A DNA stretch of 64,000 nucleotides. Origin: SLRI01 sp964402505. Its GTDB lineage: Bacteria; Pseudomonadota; Alphaproteobacteria; Geminicoccales; Geminicoccaceae. Shown piece after piece: positions 62,816 through 64,000 of this stretch (the first letter of the stretch is position 1; each line of letters starts with the position of its first letter). The translations under genes were made by a program, and so were the position numbers. The stretch spans positions 122,369 through 186,368 of the forward strand of contig CAYOCP010000005.1 in NCBI GenBank assembly GCA_964402505.1, in the 5' to 3' direction. The notes beneath the pieces are model-generated. The model ran no database searches. It worked only from the letters and a program-made list of their open reading frames with translations, and had not been told where the DNA came from.

Positions 62816-62998
62816 TCGGCGATGCGGGCGAGGATGCCGCGGAGATGGGCTTCGGAATCGTGGCCGCTCAGGGTCGCGGCCCGGGTGATGGTGGAGATCG
62901 TGGGCGGCGCGCTGGCCGCCGGTGTCGGAGCCGGCGAGGAGCCGCTTTCTTTCTGCCCGGCGCCGGTGGCGGGTCAGCAGGTCCTCAGAATGATGGAA

Positions 62999-63030
62999 AT
63001 CCCCGGGCACGTCAGACCGCGCCCGGGGAT
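62999..63030. terminator. Hairpin, possible terminator between convergent genes
   Basis: ATCCCCGGGC-N12-GCCCGGGGAT, a perfect ten-base-pair inverted repeat between the convergent hypothetical and Ser/Lys-rich genes. The trailing T-tracts are short on both sides (TTTT after CCGG on plus; TTTCC on minus), so it could end either gene only weakly. The surrounding 62816-63059 holds no supported gene. Confidence 0.5.
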
Positions 63031-63059
63031 CCGGTTTTCGGCTTCGTCTTCGGCGGTGC

Positions 63060-64000
63060 CTACCCCATTGAGGCCCACTTCGTGTAGGGCTGGGGATCAC
63101 CGTCGACCACGGCCCGCACCTTCCACTTGTATTCGACCCCCGCAGGCAGTTTCGGGACCTTGTGCGAGCACGTCCGACCCGACGCGCAGCCGCCGGCTTT
63201 CGGCTTCACGACGCGGCCATAGACCTTGCGCTGCTTGGAGGTTGCCTGACGGACTTCGACGTAATAGTGGCTGGCACCCGAGGTCGCCCGCCATTCGAGC
63301 TTTTGCCCCTTGCTGCTCGTCCTGGACGACGAGGTCTTCGACGGGGACGACGCATCATTGGAATAGGCCACCTTCTTCGTCGACGACGGGTTGTCGTTCG
63401 CGGCGCTCGAGCGGCTGTTGGCCACGGGCGCCCAGGCGGTGTAAGCCTGCGGCTTGCCGTTGACGACGGCCCGCACCTTCCATTTGTAGTCGACGCCGGA
63501 GCGAAGCGAGGAAGGAACGGCGATCGAGCAGTCGCCGCGACCCGAGGAGCAGCCGGCAGCGCCCGGCTTCACCATTTTGCCGTAGACCTTCTTCTGCTTC
63601 TTGTTCGCTTCCCGGATCTCGAGGTAATAGTCCTTGGCCCGCTTGGTGGCGCTCCAGGTCAGCTTGCCATTCCTACTGCCGGTATTTGAACTACCATTAC
63701 CCGAGGAGGAGCTTGGGGTGCTTACGTTTTCTTTGTTGGCAGAATCCTTGCTGCTGCTGCCTCCCTGGCCCAGGGCGGCGCGCGCCTCCTCGACCTCGCG
63801 CTGTCGTGCCTGGACGTTCTTGTAGGGAATCTTGCCTTCCTTGTAGCGCCGCTCGGCCACCCGCAACGCCACTTCCCGCTCGCGCAGATGCTGCTCGGCC
63901 TCGGCATCGCCGCCCGAGGACGCCGACTGCCCTCCCGAGGAGGTGTTGCTGCTGCTCTTGCTGCTGCTCTTGCTGCTGCTCTTGCTGCTGCTCTTGCTGC
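63060..64000 (-). CDS. Ser/Lys-rich protein with two FN3-like repeats (N-terminal part beyond the right edge)
   Basis: At least 312 residues, open to the window end. From N to C: (SSSK)n tract, a charged coiled-coil-like segment (EAEQHLREREVALRVAERRYKEG), a Ser/Asn linker, domain A (LTWSATKRAKDYYLEIREA ... YKWKVRAVVNGKPQAYTAWAP), a Ser-rich linker, and domain B (LEWRATSGASHYYVEVRQA ... YKWKVRAVVDGDPQPYTKWAS). A and B are about half identical, each with a Cys pair (GCSSGRGDCS; GCASGRTCS) and a fibronectin-type-III-like W/Y-W pattern. Likely exported or surface-located, but its start is not visible. Confidence 0.7.
   Translation of the reverse strand, partial: SKSSSKSSSKSSSKSSSNTSSGGQSASSGGDAEAEQHLREREVALRVAERRYKEGKIPYKNVQARQREVEEARAALGQGGSSSKDSANKENVSTPSSSSGNGSSNTGSRNGKLTWSATKRAKDYYLEIREANKKQKKVYGKMVKPGAAGCSSGRGDCSIAVPSSLRSGVDYKWKVRAVVNGKPQAYTAWAPVANSRSSAANDNPSSTKKVAYSNDASSPSKTSSSRTSSKGQKLEWRATSGASHYYVEVRQATSKQRKVYGRVVKPKAGGCASGRTCSHKVPKLPAGVEYKWKVRAVVDGDPQPYTKWASMG
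63946..64000 (-). repeat. 12-bp tandem repeat encoding (SSSK)n
   Basis: Four perfect copies of TTGCTGCTGCTC (63946, 63958, 63970, 63982) plus a partial copy to the edge. In frame it encodes Ser-Ser-Ser-Lys repeats, so slippage would change length without a frameshift. The full copy number is not visible. Confidence 0.88.

Overview
The window is a chromosomal segment of very GC-rich DNA (about 70% by eye) from an alphaproteobacterium, probably a Rhodospirillales- or Geminicoccales-like lineage. The support is an ImuA-ImuB-DnaE2 mutasome operon under a GTTC-N7-GTTC LexA box (the alphaproteobacterial form), TRAP transporters, a class II DAHP synthase, and many terse ATGA gene overlaps. Nearly every long open frame opposite a real gene is a GC shadow and has been left out.

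Layout. 1-9546: start of rpmI, prmA, a UvrD/PcrA helicase, a ClC channel/exchanger, an aminotransferase, a DUF1194 protein, and then an unusual 740-bp intergenic region with two exactly phased repeat arrays ahead of a strong sigma70-type promoter. This is followed by a small molybdopterin-fold protein and an M19 dipeptidase. 9681-11913: a phosphorelay set (receiver-histidine kinase, stand-alone receiver, HPt). 12212-16883: UbiD decarboxylase, inositol-phosphatase-like enzyme, Ldh2-type dehydrogenase, LhgO-type FAD oxidase. 16873-23895: membrane protein and a carbohydrate cluster (PfkB kinase, DeoR regulator, class II aldolase, ABC binding protein and two permeases, with no ATPase). 23970-27893: glutathione reductase, DAHP synthase, nicotinate phosphoribosyltransferase. 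27902-35773 (minus): SDR, EmrB/EmrA efflux pair, GST, tripartite TRAP transporter. 35953-41446: envelope genes (two tandem Sel1 lipoproteins, DUF302, L,D-transpeptidase, small exported proteins). 41447-47164: TPR regulator divergent from a sulfatase-HAD-porin-like run.

Centrepiece (47190-51629): a type VI-A CRISPR locus. A 3.58-kb frame encodes a Cas13a with two R-x4-H HEPN nuclease motifs (R481/H486 and R1061/H1066) and, from memory, clear block-by-block resemblance to Rhodobacter capsulatus Cas13a. Next to it is a mini-array of three 37-bp repeats and two 35-bp spacers. The repeat hairpin and 3' handle match known Cas13a direct repeats only when read on the minus strand, so the crRNA should be transcribed divergently from cas13a and straight into an Xre/MbcA/ParS-type antitoxin gene whose ATG lies one base past the last repeat. 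The cas13a frame has a single in-frame TAA (codon 526), the antitoxin has a one-base homopolymer frameshift, and the neighbouring porin-like gene has a TAG at a probable Trp codon. These three lesions in about 3.2 kb are exceptional in a window whose other genes are nearly all intact. No cas1/cas2 or other cas gene is visible.

51725-64000: SDR, N-carbamoylputrescine-amidase-like nitrilase, methyltransferase, MBL-fold lipoprotein, then imuA-imuB-[vapB-vapC remnant]-dnaE2 on the minus strand, a beta-propeller-like hypothetical protein, and a Ser/Lys-rich protein with two FN3-like repeats running off the right edge. All family names come from motif reading and recall; no database search was possible.
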